This document shows positions 51,188 through 58,832 of a stretch of 64,000 nt of DNA, in pieces. Position 1 is the stretch's first letter; every line of letters starts with the position of its first letter. The notes below the pieces were generated by a model. That model searched no databases and had not been told where the DNA came from. It saw only the letters and a program-made list of their open reading frames with translations. This DNA comes from Hymenobacter translucens (GTDB lineage Bacteria > Bacteroidota > Bacteroidia > Cytophagales > Hymenobacteraceae): assembly GCF_020685205.1 (NCBI RefSeq), contig NZ_JAJERB010000006.1, positions 268,790-332,789 of the forward strand. Reading direction: 5' to 3'. Both the position numbers and the translations under genes were made by a program.

Positions 51188-52000
51188 CTATTCCACCGGC
51201 AGCACCAGTACCGGGAGGGAGCAGTGAAGCAGTACCTGGGCCGTAACGCTGCGGTGAAACAGGCGGCCCAGCACGCTGCGCCGCCGGGCCAGCATCACCA
51301 CGGCATCATAGTCGCTGCTTTGGGCGGTGGTCAGAATGCCGTCGGCGGGATTGTCGGTGACGACCTGGAGCACGTGAATTTTTGTCATTTCCGCCGTCAG
51401 CCCTGTTTGGGTTGCTGCGTCCAAGGCGGCCGCGGAATCCCGGGCCTCCGGAGCGCAGTGCAGCACGGTCAGCTCGGCCTGCAGACCGCTGAGCAGCTGG
51501 CGGGCCGGGCCGGCAAACTCGCCCAGGGTGAACGGCTCCCCGTCCACGGCCAGCAGCAGGCGGCGCGGAACAGAGCTGCCGGACCGGGAGGGCGGTACGA
51601 CCAGCAGGGGCGAGGGCGCGTTCTGCAGCAGATCCAGGGCGGTGGTAGACGTCAGCTCATCGGGCAGCTCTTCGCGGTCGGGCCGGCCCAGCACGACGAG
51701 GGCGGGCTGGAGCCTGCTTACCGCATCCAGCACGGCGGGCAGCACCCGGCCGTGGCTTACTTCCGCCACTGCCGGCACGGGCAGATCCTCCGTCAGGCGG
51801 GTGAGGGCCAGCTTCACGGCGGGCGGACTCAGATTGGCAAGCTTTCCGGTGAGGGCGTCGGGGTCCAGCAGGGAGTCGCGGCGGACGTGCAGCAGCACCA
51901 GCTGGGCACCCAGGGGCGCGGCCAGGCCGGCAGCGTAGTCGAGGGCGCGGCCGGCGGCCGGGAAGAAGTCGGTAAGCACAAGCAGGGTGGGGGCTTTCAC
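51188..52000 (-). CDS. Universal stress protein (tandem UspA domains)
   Basis: The product has 270 aa, i.e. two Usp domains. Domain 1 starts 'LLVLTDFFPAAGRALDYAAG' and ends near 'LLQNAPSPLLVVPPS'. Domain 2 starts 'RRLLLAVDGEPFTLGEFAG' and ends with 'GRLFHRSVTAQVLLHCSLP', the typical G-x-x-x-x-x-S-V nucleotide-binding signature in a slightly altered form. These proteins respond to stress or energy state. Lies downstream of a TGA-N6-TCA palindrome (52099-52112). Confidence 0.88.
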   Translation of the reverse strand: MKAPTLLVLTDFFPAAGRALDYAAGLAAPLGAQLVLLHVRRDSLLDPDALTGKLANLSPPAVKLALTRLTEDLPVPAVAEVSHGRVLPAVLDAVSRLQPALVVLGRPDREELPDELTSTTALDLLQNAPSPLLVVPPSRSGSSVPRRLLLAVDGEPFTLGEFAGPARQLLSGLQAELTVLHCAPEARDSAAALDAATQTGLTAEMTKIHVLQVVTDNPADGILTTAQSSDYDAVVMLARRRSVLGRLFHRSVTAQVLLHCSLPVLVLPVE

Positions 52001-52098
52001 GGGGTAGCTGAAAAGAGAGTGAGCAAAAAACCAGTGAGCGGCAGCGTAGCCGACTCGGATTGCAGAAGCAAAATTCGCCTTCCCGCCGGGCTGCTGCC

Positions 52099-52112
52099 AT
52101 GAGCAAGCTCAT
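52099..52112. promoter_or_regulatory. Possible CRP/FNR-family box upstream of the stress protein
   Basis: ATGAGCAAGCTCAT has TGA-N6-TCA symmetry with ATGAGC/GCTCAT arms. A GAATTTTG -7-like element (minus, 52067-52074) follows with a spacing of about 25-27 nt, similar to the ccoI and ccoNO promoters. It deviates from TTGAy, so it is weaker. Confidence 0.4.
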
Positions 52113-52156
52113 GCTGGTGGATGATCTTCACCCGTCCGGCACAACCTGGCCTACAC

Positions 52157-52177
52157 CCCCGGCAGGCGGTGCCGGGG
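52157..52177 (-). terminator. Hairpin after the cupin gene
   Basis: CCCCGGCA / TGCCGGGG stem with 5-nt loop, 8 nt after the cupin stop. No T-run is present, so termination efficiency is uncertain. Confidence 0.5.
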
Positions 52178-52184
52178 CAACTGC

Positions 52185-52484
52185 TTACAGGTAAATCAGC
52201 GCCTGGGCGGCTTCCTCGCAGTAGAGGGCGTGCTCGGCACCGGCCGGGAACACTACGTAGTCGCCGGCCTGAAATAGCCGGGCGTCGCCGGCCACGGTGA
52301 TTTTCAGCTTGCCGGACAAAACCACCACGAGCACGTCGTGGGGGGCATGGTGGGGCGCCATGCCCTGGCCGGGCTCGAAGCTTTTGCGCAGCACGCGGTG
52401 GTTTTCGCGCTTGAGCAAGACGTGGTTGGGTTGCTCGGGTCGGGTGTGGGGGCCAGCCAGCAGGCTGCCGTGGGCAATTTCCAT
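52185..52484 (-). CDS. Cupin-domain protein
   Basis: The product has 99 aa, a single small cupin. The first motif is 'FEPGQGMAPHHAPHDVLVVV' (His residues as metal ligands) and the second 'FQAGDYVVFPAGAEHALYC'. Such proteins bind a metal or small molecule. It is 11 nt after the truncated-haemoglobin gene, same operon, so it may help in oxygen or NO handling (inference). Confidence 0.85.
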   Translation of the reverse strand: MEIAHGSLLAGPHTRPEQPNHVLLKRENHRVLRKSFEPGQGMAPHHAPHDVLVVVLSGKLKITVAGDARLFQAGDYVVFPAGAEHALYCEEAAQALIYL

Positions 52485-52495
52485 GGGAAACGGGG

Positions 52496-52870
52496 TTAAA
52501 GAATGGAAAGGGGATTGGGCCGCAGGCGGGCCTCGAAAATCTGGGCGATGCTGCCGGCCCGCAGCTTGGCCAGCTCGGCCACCGGCCCGGCAAACAGGTC
52601 GTCTACCGTAGCCAGAAACAAACTCAGCCAGCGCTGAAAGTGGGTGCCGCCGATGGGCAGGGGAATGTGCTTGAGAAACGGCCGGCCCTGGTAGCGCGTG
52701 GTGTGCAGCAGCAGGCCGCTCCAGAAGTCGTACATCCGCGGCAGGTGGGCGGGCCAGTCGACGTGGGCCACGTCATTAAACACCGGCGCCAGCAGGGCAT
52801 CGGCATTCACCTTGTCGTAAAACGTATCGACTAATAGCTTGATATCGGCTTCGGTTTGAATATCGGACAT
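52496..52870 (-). CDS. Group III truncated haemoglobin
   Basis: The product has 124 aa. It contains the group III landmarks 'LVDTFYDKVNADALLAPVFN', 'PAHLPRMYDFWSGLLLHTTRYQG' and the haem proximal His in 'IGGTHFQRWLSLF'. Group III globins bind O2 or NO with haem and are often linked to microaerobic or nitrosative stress responses. The gene lies between a membrane protein (42-nt gap) and a cupin (11-nt gap), divergent from ccoI and sharing its promoter region with an FNR-like box. Confidence 0.93.
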   Translation of the reverse strand: MSDIQTEADIKLLVDTFYDKVNADALLAPVFNDVAHVDWPAHLPRMYDFWSGLLLHTTRYQGRPFLKHIPLPIGGTHFQRWLSLFLATVDDLFAGPVAELAKLRAGSIAQIFEARLRPNPLSIL

Positions 52871-52912
52871 GGTTCGGGGAGCTAGGAGTTGCTGCGCAGG
52901 AGTCAGGAGAGG

Positions 52913-53386
52913 TTAGGCGACCTGCCTGATTTGCGGGGTTGGCTCCGCGTACGGGGTAAGGGCGAAGTAAGCCAGCGTGGCAGTGCCAAGCAGCAAAAGC
53001 AGCTTCAGGGCATCGGCTACGATGTAAAGCAGGTGCTGGTAGTTCGGCGGCGGGGCATTGCCACTGAGCAGGGCCTCGGCGCGCACGTCGAGGGCGGGCA
53101 ACAGCCAGAACGTCTGCAAAAGCAGAATCAGCCCGAGTAGCCCCAGCCCGAGGGCCACGCGCCGCGGCACGCGCAGGTAGCCGGCGCTGATAATGGCCAG
53201 GGCGCAGAGCCCGATTTCCACTTTGTTCAGGGCATGAAACACGATGCGGCCGATGCCCACGCCCAGCGCTACGGTGATGTGGGGGGCCGTGAACTTGAGC
53301 GGGGCCTCCAGAAAAGAGATGCCCGCCACCATGCCCGCCCACACGAACAGGGAGGCCACGAGCAGAAGAGACAGAAGCTGACGCAT
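52913..53386 (-). CDS. Four-TM membrane protein, DUF4149-like
   Basis: The product has 157 aa with about four hydrophobic segments ('LLLVASLFVWAGMVAG', 'IGLCALAIISAGYL', 'LGLGLLGLILLLQTFW', 'LKLLLLLGTATLAYF'). 'ISFLEAPLKFTAPHITVALGVGIGRIVFHALNKVE' (positions 23-57) resembles the DUF4149 / TMEM205-like layout, but this assignment is tentative. First gene of the haemoglobin-cupin operon. A GGACCTTTG core on the minus strand (53444-53452) is the likely -7 element, 48 nt from the shared FNR-like box. Confidence 0.7.
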   Translation of the reverse strand: MRQLLSLLLVASLFVWAGMVAGISFLEAPLKFTAPHITVALGVGIGRIVFHALNKVEIGLCALAIISAGYLRVPRRVALGLGLLGLILLLQTFWLLPALDVRAEALLSGNAPPPNYQHLLYIVADALKLLLLLGTATLAYFALTPYAEPTPQIRQVA

Positions 53387-53482
53387 GACGGATAAAGACG
53401 GGGGAGCGAGGCCGTTGCGGCGGGCTTACCGCGGGGTGCGGCACAAAGGTCCGGGCTCCGGGCCGGAAAACGCGCTAACATA

Positions 53483-53540
53483 AATCATCCCCGGCCTTGA
53501 TTCTGGTCATCGGACCGGGCGCGTCGGCGCCGGAGCTTTG
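53483..53540 (+). promoter_or_regulatory. FNR-box promoter of ccoI
   Basis: The box TTGATTCTGGTCAT is at 53497-53510. CTTTG follows at 53536-53540, exactly 25 nt after the box, putting the box near -41.5 if transcription starts about 5 nt past the core. Upstream, AATCAT at 53483 lies 14 nt before TTGA, as in the ccoNO promoter; 22 of 28 positions match between the two (AATCATnnCCGG and CTTGA shared). Confidence 0.75.
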
Positions 53541-53563
53541 CCGCTGAACATACCGCGCCTGCC

Positions 53564-56047
53564 GTGCCCGCCTTTCTCGACTCTCCCGCCACCCGCGTTG
53601 CCTGCGCCCACTGCGGCGACGATTGTCCGCCGAAGCCATTGCTACTGGATGTCAAGCCGTTCTGCTGCGCCGGCTGCCGCACCGTGTACGAGCTGCTCGA
53701 CGCCAACAACCTGTGCACCTACTACCAGCTCGACGAGAAGCCCGGCCTGAAGATCAAGGACGTGGAGCTGCCGGGCCGCTTCGACTACCTCAACTCCGAA
53801 ACCGTGCAGGACCAGCTGCTGGCATTTAAGTCGGAGGAGCGGGCCCGGCTGACGCTGATGGTGCCCCAGATGCACTGCACGTCCTGCATCTGGCTGCTGG
53901 AAAATCTACCCCGGCTCAACCCCGGCATCGTGGAGGCCCGGGTACAGTTTCTGCGCAAGGAAATCACTATCACCTACCTGCAAACTGAAACCAGCCTGCG
54001 CGCCGTGGTGCAGCTGCTGGCCTCGGTGGGCTACGAGCCCCGGATTACCCTGGCCGAGCTGGGCGCCCAGCCCCACCGCGCCGCCCGCACGCTCTACTAC
54101 CAGCTCGGGCTGGCCGCGTTTGCGTTCGGCAACGTGATGCTGCTGGCCTTGCCCGACTACTTCTCGTTCGTGGAGGATCTGCAAGCGGAGTTCGGGCGGT
54201 TTTTCGGCTACGTGAGCCTCGGGCTGGCTCTGCCGGTGCTGCTGTTCAGCGCCCGGGGCTTTTTCCGCTCGGCCGGCCAGGGTTTGCGGCAGCGCTACAT
54301 CAACCTCGACTTTCCCATCAGCCTCGGCCTAGCCTCTCTGTTTGCCGTGAGCTCCTACGAAGTGCTGACCGGGCGCGGCGCGGGCTACTTCGACTCGTTC
54401 ACCGGGCTGGTGTTCTTTATGCTGATCGGCAAGTGGGTGCAGCAGCACACCTACGACGCGCTGCGCTTCGACCGCGACTTCACGTCCTACTTTCCGGTAG
54501 CCGTAACCCGCCTCACAGCCGAAGGCGAGCAGTCGATTTCGGTGAAGGAGCTGCGGAAAGGCCACCGCATCCGGGTGCGGAACCAGGAGGTGGTGCCCGC
54601 CGATGCGGTGCTGCTGCGCGGGGCCGGGCAGATTGACTACTCGTTCGTGTCGGGGGAAAGCACGCCGGTGGCCCGCGCTTCGGGCGAGCTGGTGTACGCC
54701 GGCGGGCGGCAGCTGGGCGAGGCCGTAGAGCTGGAAGTGGTGCGCGAAGTCAGCCAGGGCTACCTCACTCAGCTCTGGAACAACCCGGCCTTTGCCAAGG
54801 AGGAAAGCCACCGCAGCCTTGAAACTTACGCCAACCGCGTGGGCCGCTATTTCGTGGCCGTGACACTGGTGCTGGCGGCCGGCACGCTCGTGTATTGGGG
54901 CCCGCGCGACCCGGCCATGATGTGGCGGGCCTTTACCTCGGTGCTCGTCATTGCCTGCCCCTGCGCGCTGTCCCTGGCGACGCCCTTTGCCTTGGGCGCC
55001 GCCCTGCGGGTGCTGGGCCGCCACAAGCTCTACCTGAAAAACGCCGCCGTAGTCGAAACGCTCGGCCGCGCCGACACCATCGTCTTCGACAAAACCGGTA
55101 CGCTCACCGATGCCGGGCAGGCGGACGTGCGGTACCAGGGCCGGCCGCTGACGGCCGCCGAAAAGCAGCTCGTTGCCACCGTCGCCGCGCAGTCGACCCA
55201 TCCGCTCAGCCAGCGCCTGGGCCGCGAGCTGGGGGCTGGTAGGCTGACGCTGATGCAGTGTGAAGAGCAGCCTGGCCAGGGCATCAGCGCCACGGCAGCC
55301 GATGGCAGCACCGTCCGGCTCGGGGGCGCGGCGTTTGCGGGCAGTAGCGCGGACTTTGGCTTTGCCGACCCTGCGGTTGTAGCCCGCGTGTCAAACGGTT
55401 CGCAGCCGCGCGGCCTCCAAAGTCCGCGCTGCGAAGCCCCCGAAACCCGGGTGTACGTAGCATTCAACGACGAGCCGGCGGGCTACTTCACCTTTGCCAA
55501 CGTGTACCGCCCGGCCCTGCCCGCGGTGCTGGCGGCGCTGGGTCGCCGCTACCGCCTGGCCGTGCTGTCGGGCGATACAGACGCCGAGCAAACCCGTTTG
55601 CAGCTGCTGTTGGGGGAGGATGCCGAACTGCGCTTCCACCAGTCGCCGGCTGACAAGCTGACCTACATTGCTGCCGAGCGGGCCCGGGGCCGCACCGTGG
55701 TCATGGTCGGCGACGGGCTGAACGATGCCGGGGCCCTGCGTGCCGCCGACGCCGGCATTGCCCTCACCGACACGCTCACCAACTTCTCACCCGCCTGCGA
55801 CGCCATCCTGGACGCCGAACAGTTCGGGCGCCTGGCTACGTTCCTGGCGTTTTCCCGGTCCTGCCTGCGGGCCGTGCTGGCGACGTTCGTGCTGTCGTTC
55901 TGCTACAACGGCTTCGGGCTGGCCCTGGCCGTGCAGGGCCAGTTCACGCCCATCCTGTCGGCCATCCTGATGCCCATCAGCTCGCTCAGCGTGATGCTGG
56001 TAGCGACGGTTCTGGTGCGACGGGCGGCGCGCCGGCATCAGCTTTAA
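53564..56047 (+). CDS. ccoI: Cu(I)-translocating P-type ATPase of cbb3 oxidase biogenesis
   Basis: The product has 827 aa, from a GTG at 53564. N-terminal Cys-rich module 'CAHCGDDCPP...PFCCAGC' (CcoI/FixI type) is followed by an HMA-like 'MHCTSCIWLLENLP'. TM core, actuator 'SGESTPVAR', 'IACPCALSLATPFALG' (CPC metal site), phosphorylation 'FDKTGTLTDAG', and hinge 'MVGDGLNDAGALRAADAGIAL' are all present. It exports Cu to the periplasm so that CcoN can receive its CuB. The adjacent ccoS and ccoNO support this role over general copper resistance. A GC-rich palindrome is translated inside it (55399-55435), giving the extra 'GSQPRGLQSPRCEAP' before 'ETRVYVAFND'. Its promoter carries an FNR-like box. 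Confidence 0.93.
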   Translation: MPAFLDSPATRVACAHCGDDCPPKPLLLDVKPFCCAGCRTVYELLDANNLCTYYQLDEKPGLKIKDVELPGRFDYLNSETVQDQLLAFKSEERARLTLMVPQMHCTSCIWLLENLPRLNPGIVEARVQFLRKEITITYLQTETSLRAVVQLLASVGYEPRITLAELGAQPHRAARTLYYQLGLAAFAFGNVMLLALPDYFSFVEDLQAEFGRFFGYVSLGLALPVLLFSARGFFRSAGQGLRQRYINLDFPISLGLASLFAVSSYEVLTGRGAGYFDSFTGLVFFMLIGKWVQQHTYDALRFDRDFTSYFPVAVTRLTAEGEQSISVKELRKGHRIRVRNQEVVPADAVLLRGAGQIDYSFVSGESTPVARASGELVYAGGRQLGEAVELEVVREVSQGYLTQLWNNPAFAKEESHRSLETYANRVGRYFVAVTLVLAAGTLVYWGPRDPAMMWRAFTSVLVIACPCALSLATPFALGAALRVLGRHKLYLKNAAVVETLGRADTIVFDKTGTLTDAGQADVRYQGRPLTAAEKQLVATVAAQSTHPLSQRLGRELGAGRLTLMQCEEQPGQGISATAADGSTVRLGGAAFAGSSADFGFADPAVVARVSNGSQPRGLQSPRCEAPETRVYVAFNDEPAGYFTFANVYRPALPAVLAALGRRYRLAVLSGDTDAEQTRLQLLLGEDAELRFHQSPADKLTYIAAERARGRTVVMVGDGLNDAGALRAADAGIALTDTLTNFSPACDAILDAEQFGRLATFLAFSRSCLRAVLATFVLSFCYNGFGLALAVQGQFTPILSAILMPISSLSVMLVATVLVRRAARRHQL
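55399..55435. repeat. GC-rich palindrome within the ccoI coding sequence
   Basis: TTCGCAGC...CGCGCGG faces GTCCGCGCTGCGAA with about 7 nt between. It belongs to the GTAGCGCGGAC-type family seen at the ends of ccoS, ccoP and ccoG. It is translated in frame between the N- and P-domain strands of the ATPase. Confidence 0.7.
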
Positions 56048-56058
56048 CCTCTTCCGTT

Positions 56059-56208
56059 ATGACCATCATCTTTTTGCTGATCTGCATCAGCCTGCTCGTG
56101 GCCCTGCTGTTTCTGGGCGCTTTCCTCTGGGCCGTGCGCAGCGGGCAGTACGACGACGAGTACACGCCCTCGGTACGGATGCTGTTCGACGAGGAGGAAG
56201 CCCCGTAA
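56059..56208 (+). CDS. ccoS: cbb3 oxidase assembly protein CcoS
   Basis: The product has 49 aa (ATG at 56059, TAA ending at 56208). One N-terminal TM helix 'MTIIFLLICISLLVALLFLG' is followed by 'AFLWAVRSGQYDDEYTPSVR', which is the family signature (FxWAxxxGQYDD), then an acidic tail. CcoS is needed for active-site cofactor insertion in cbb3 oxidase. It lies 11 nt after ccoI and is probably co-transcribed with it. Its stop codon belongs to the palindrome at 56201-56236. Confidence 0.92.
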   Translation: MTIIFLLICISLLVALLFLGAFLWAVRSGQYDDEYTPSVRMLFDEEEAP

Positions 56209-56236
56209 CGCGGACTTAGTCGTCCGCGCCACGGGG
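56201..56236. repeat. GC-rich palindrome overlapping the ccoS stop codon
   Basis: CCCCGTaaCGCGGAC / GTCCGCGccACGGGG with 6-nt centre. It contains the TAA stop of ccoS and separates ccoS from the ccoNO promoter. It could act as a terminator-like or mRNA 3' end structure. Confidence 0.75.
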
Positions 56237-56248
56237 CGGGATGACATC

Positions 56249-56306
56249 AATCATGTCCGGGCTTGACGCAGGTCATACGTTCCGGAACCGGGCCGGAGGA
56301 CCTTTG
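56249..56306 (+). promoter_or_regulatory. FNR-box promoter of the ccoNO operon
   Basis: TTGACGCAGGTCAT is at 56263-56276 and CTTTG at 56302-56306, again 25 nt apart, as at ccoI. AATCAT at 56249 is also placed 14 nt before TTGA as at ccoI. GACCTTTG fits a TAnnTTTG-type -7 element with TA replaced by GA. The start codon follows at 56335. Confidence 0.8.
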
Positions 56307-56334
56307 AAGCAGTAAAACACTTACTTCTTCGCTC

Positions 56335-58518
56335 ATGCAGGTCGCCCCCATTCCGCCCCTCGCCGCTCCCGAGCCGCCCCAGGTCAAGAGCCGTGTTTCC
56401 CGGGCCGTCGACGAGTTTTTCTACGATAACCGGATTGTCCGCGACTTCGGCATTGCCACCGTGTTCTGGGGCATTGCCGGCATGCTGGTCGGCATTCTGG
56501 CGGCGTTCCAGCTGGCCGTGCCGGAAGCCAACATGAACACGGCCGTCACCACGTTCGGCCGCATCCGGCCCCTGCACACCAACGCGGTGATTTTCGCCTT
56601 CGTCGGTAACGGCATCTTCATGGGCGTGTACTACTCGCTGCAGCGCCTGTGCAAAGCGGCCATGTACTCCAAGGTTCTCAGCCGGATCCACTTCTGGGGA
56701 TGGCAGCTCATCATCCTCAGCGCCCTGATTTCCCTGCCCCTGGGCTACACCACCAGCAAGGAGTACGCCGAACTGGAGTGGCCCATCGACATTGCCATCA
56801 CGCTGGTGTGGGTGGTGTTTGGCTGGAACATGTTCGGCACCATTGCCCGGCGGCGGGAGCGACACCTGTACGTGGGCATCTGGTTTTACATTGCCACCTT
56901 CCTCACGGTGGCCGTGCTGCACATCGTGAACTCGATGGCGGTGCCGGTGAGCTTTATGAAAAGCTACTCGCTGTACGCCGGGGTGCAGGACGCGCTGGTG
57001 CAGTGGTGGTACGGGCACAATGCTGTGGCCTTCTTCCTGACTACGCCCTACCTGGGGCTGATGTACTACTTCCTGCCCAAGGCCGCCGGCCGGCCGGTGT
57101 ATTCCTACCGCCTGAGCATTATTCACTTCTGGTCCCTGATCTTCATCTACATCTGGGCCGGCCCCCACCACCTGCTGTACACTGCCCTGCCCGACTGGGC
57201 CCAGAGCCTGGGCGTGGCCTTCTCCGTGATGCTGATTGCCCCGAGCTGGGGCGGCATGATCAACGGGCTGCTGACGCTGCGCGGGGCCTGGGACCGGGTG
57301 CGCGAGGAGCCGGTGCTCAAGTTTCTGGTGGTGGCCATTACGGCCTACGGCATGGCCACCTTCGAAGGGCCGATGCTGAGCCTGAAGAACGTCAACGCCA
57401 TTGCCCACTTCACCGACTGGATTGTGGCCCACGTGCACGTCGGCGCCCTGGGCTGGAACGGTTACCTCACTTTTGCCATGCTGTACTGGCTGTGGCCCCG
57501 CCTGTACCGCACCGGGCTGTACTCGCGCAAGCTGGCCAACGCCCACTTCTGGCTGGGCACCATCGGCATCCTGTTCTACGCCCTGCCCATGTACTGGGCT
57601 GGCTTCACCCAGGGCCTGATGTGGAAGCAGTTCAACGGCGAAGGCATGCTGCAGTACGCCAACTTCCTCGAAACCGTGCTCCAGCTGGTGCCCATGTACT
57701 ACCTGCGCGGCATCGGCGGGGTGCTCTACCTGAGCGGGGTGTTTCTGATGATGTTCAACCTCATCAAAACTGCCAAAGCCGGCACGCTGCTGGCCGCCGA
57801 GAAGGCCCACGCCCCGGCTCTGGTACCGGCCGAGCTGGTGGAAGAGCACCTGGGCGGACACTGGCACCGCTGGCTGGAGCGCCGCCCCCTGCAGCTGGCT
57901 GTGGGCGCTACCGTTGCCATCCTGATCGGGGGCGCGGTGGAGATGATTCCGACCTTTCTGGTGAAGTCGAACGTGCCCACCATTGCCGCCGTCAAGCCCT
58001 ATACCTCGCTGGAGCTGCAGGGCCGGGACCTCTATATCAAGGAAGGCTGCTCGAACTGCCACACCCAGATGGTGCGCCCCTTTCGCTCCGAAACCGAGCG
58101 GTACGGCGAGTACTCCAAGGCCGGGGAGTTTGTGTATGACCGGCCCTTCCTGTGGGGCTCCAAGCGCACCGGCCCCGACCTGCACCGGTTGGGCAGCAAG
58201 TACCCGCACTCCTGGCACTACAACCACATGCTTGACCCCACCAGCATGTCGCCCGGCTCCATCATGCCGCCCTACCCCTGGCTGTTCGAGAACGACATCG
58301 ACTACTCCACGCTGCCCGAGAAGATCCGGGTGCTGCAGCAGTTGGGCACGCCCTACCCCGCAGGCTACGACCAGCAGGCCGTGGCGGACGCCCGCCGCCA
58401 GGCCGACGGCATCGTGCGGGAGCTGCGGAAAGAGGAAATCGAGGTGAAGTCCGACAAGGAAATCGTGGCCCTGATTGCCTACCTCCAGCGCCTGGGCACC
58501 GACATCAAAGTGAAATAG
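56335..58518 (+). CDS. ccoN: cbb3-type cytochrome c oxidase, fused subunits CcoN and CcoO
   Basis: The product has 727 aa. Residues 1-515 are CcoN: many TM helices with the haem/CuB ligands, e.g. His in 'RIRPLHTNAVIF', 'QWWYGHNAVAFFL', 'SIIHFWSLIFIYIWAGPHHL' and 'WIVAHVHVGALGWNG'. Residues 530-727 are CcoO: one TM 'VGATVAILIGGAVEMIPT' and haem c site 'EGCSNCHTQMVRPFRSE' with axial Met in 'SPGSIMPPYPW'. CcoN and CcoO fused in one chain is a known Bacteroidota arrangement. It reduces O2 to water at high affinity. First gene of the second cco transcript, with an FNR-like box. Confidence 0.96.
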   Translation: MQVAPIPPLAAPEPPQVKSRVSRAVDEFFYDNRIVRDFGIATVFWGIAGMLVGILAAFQLAVPEANMNTAVTTFGRIRPLHTNAVIFAFVGNGIFMGVYYSLQRLCKAAMYSKVLSRIHFWGWQLIILSALISLPLGYTTSKEYAELEWPIDIAITLVWVVFGWNMFGTIARRRERHLYVGIWFYIATFLTVAVLHIVNSMAVPVSFMKSYSLYAGVQDALVQWWYGHNAVAFFLTTPYLGLMYYFLPKAAGRPVYSYRLSIIHFWSLIFIYIWAGPHHLLYTALPDWAQSLGVAFSVMLIAPSWGGMINGLLTLRGAWDRVREEPVLKFLVVAITAYGMATFEGPMLSLKNVNAIAHFTDWIVAHVHVGALGWNGYLTFAMLYWLWPRLYRTGLYSRKLANAHFWLGTIGILFYALPMYWAGFTQGLMWKQFNGEGMLQYANFLETVLQLVPMYYLRGIGGVLYLSGVFLMMFNLIKTAKAGTLLAAEKAHAPALVPAELVEEHLGGHWHRWLERRPLQLAVGATVAILIGGAVEMIPTFLVKSNVPTIAAVKPYTSLELQGRDLYIKEGCSNCHTQMVRPFRSETERYGEYSKAGEFVYDRPFLWGSKRTGPDLHRLGSKYPHSWHYNHMLDPTSMSPGSIMPPYPWLFENDIDYSTLPEKIRVLQQLGTPYPAGYDQQAVADARRQADGIVRELRKEEIEVKSDKEIVALIAYLQRLGTDIKVK

Positions 58519-58520
58519 AT

Positions 58521-58620
58521 TCTGGGGGGTTAGGGGCCTGGGGTCTTGGATGAAGGACAACCGAAACCTGACTCGCTCCTCTGGCCAAAAACCAAGACCC
58601 CAATAACCAAGACCCCAAGC
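58521..58620. repeat. Inverted G/T-C/A repeat (TTGGGGTCTTGG units), copy D
   Basis: The left side (about 58521-58549) has GGGGGGTTAGGGG and CTGGGGTCTTGG. The right side (58585-58620) has CCAAGACCCCAA twice. Period is about 15 (8+7). It sits between ccoNO and the ccoQ-like gene. Resembles the heptamer hairpins in form but has a different unit. Confidence 0.65.
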
Positions 58621-58631
58621 GACCCTACGCC

Positions 58632-58832
58632 ATGCACAAGAACGTCTTGCAATCCATTGCCGGCATCGAGATCTATCCGCTCATCTCCCTGGCCATCTTC
58701 TTTCTCTTCTTCCTGGGTTTGCTGCTCTACGTGGTGGTGGCCAACCGCCAGCACCTGCACGCGATGAGCCAGCTGCCCCTGCTCAGCAACGACGAAACCC
58801 AGCCCTACCTCGAATCCGACGCGCTATGCTAA
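58632..58832 (+). CDS. ccoQ: CcoQ-like small subunit
   Basis: The product has 66 aa. 'MHKNVLQSIAGIEIYPLISL' followed by a single TM helix 'AIFFLFFLGLLLYVVVANR' and a polar tail. This size, topology and position between CcoNO and CcoP are typical of CcoQ, which stabilises the complex. The sequence itself is little conserved between species, so assignment rests mostly on context. Its stop overlaps the next start by 7 nt, indicating translational coupling. Confidence 0.75.
   Translation: MHKNVLQSIAGIEIYPLISLAIFFLFFLGLLLYVVVANRQHLHAMSQLPLLSNDETQPYLESDALC

Noticed and set aside
56251..58560. A 769-aa frame antisense to ccoNO
   Set aside because: Antisense shadow of a strongly conserved oxidase gene.
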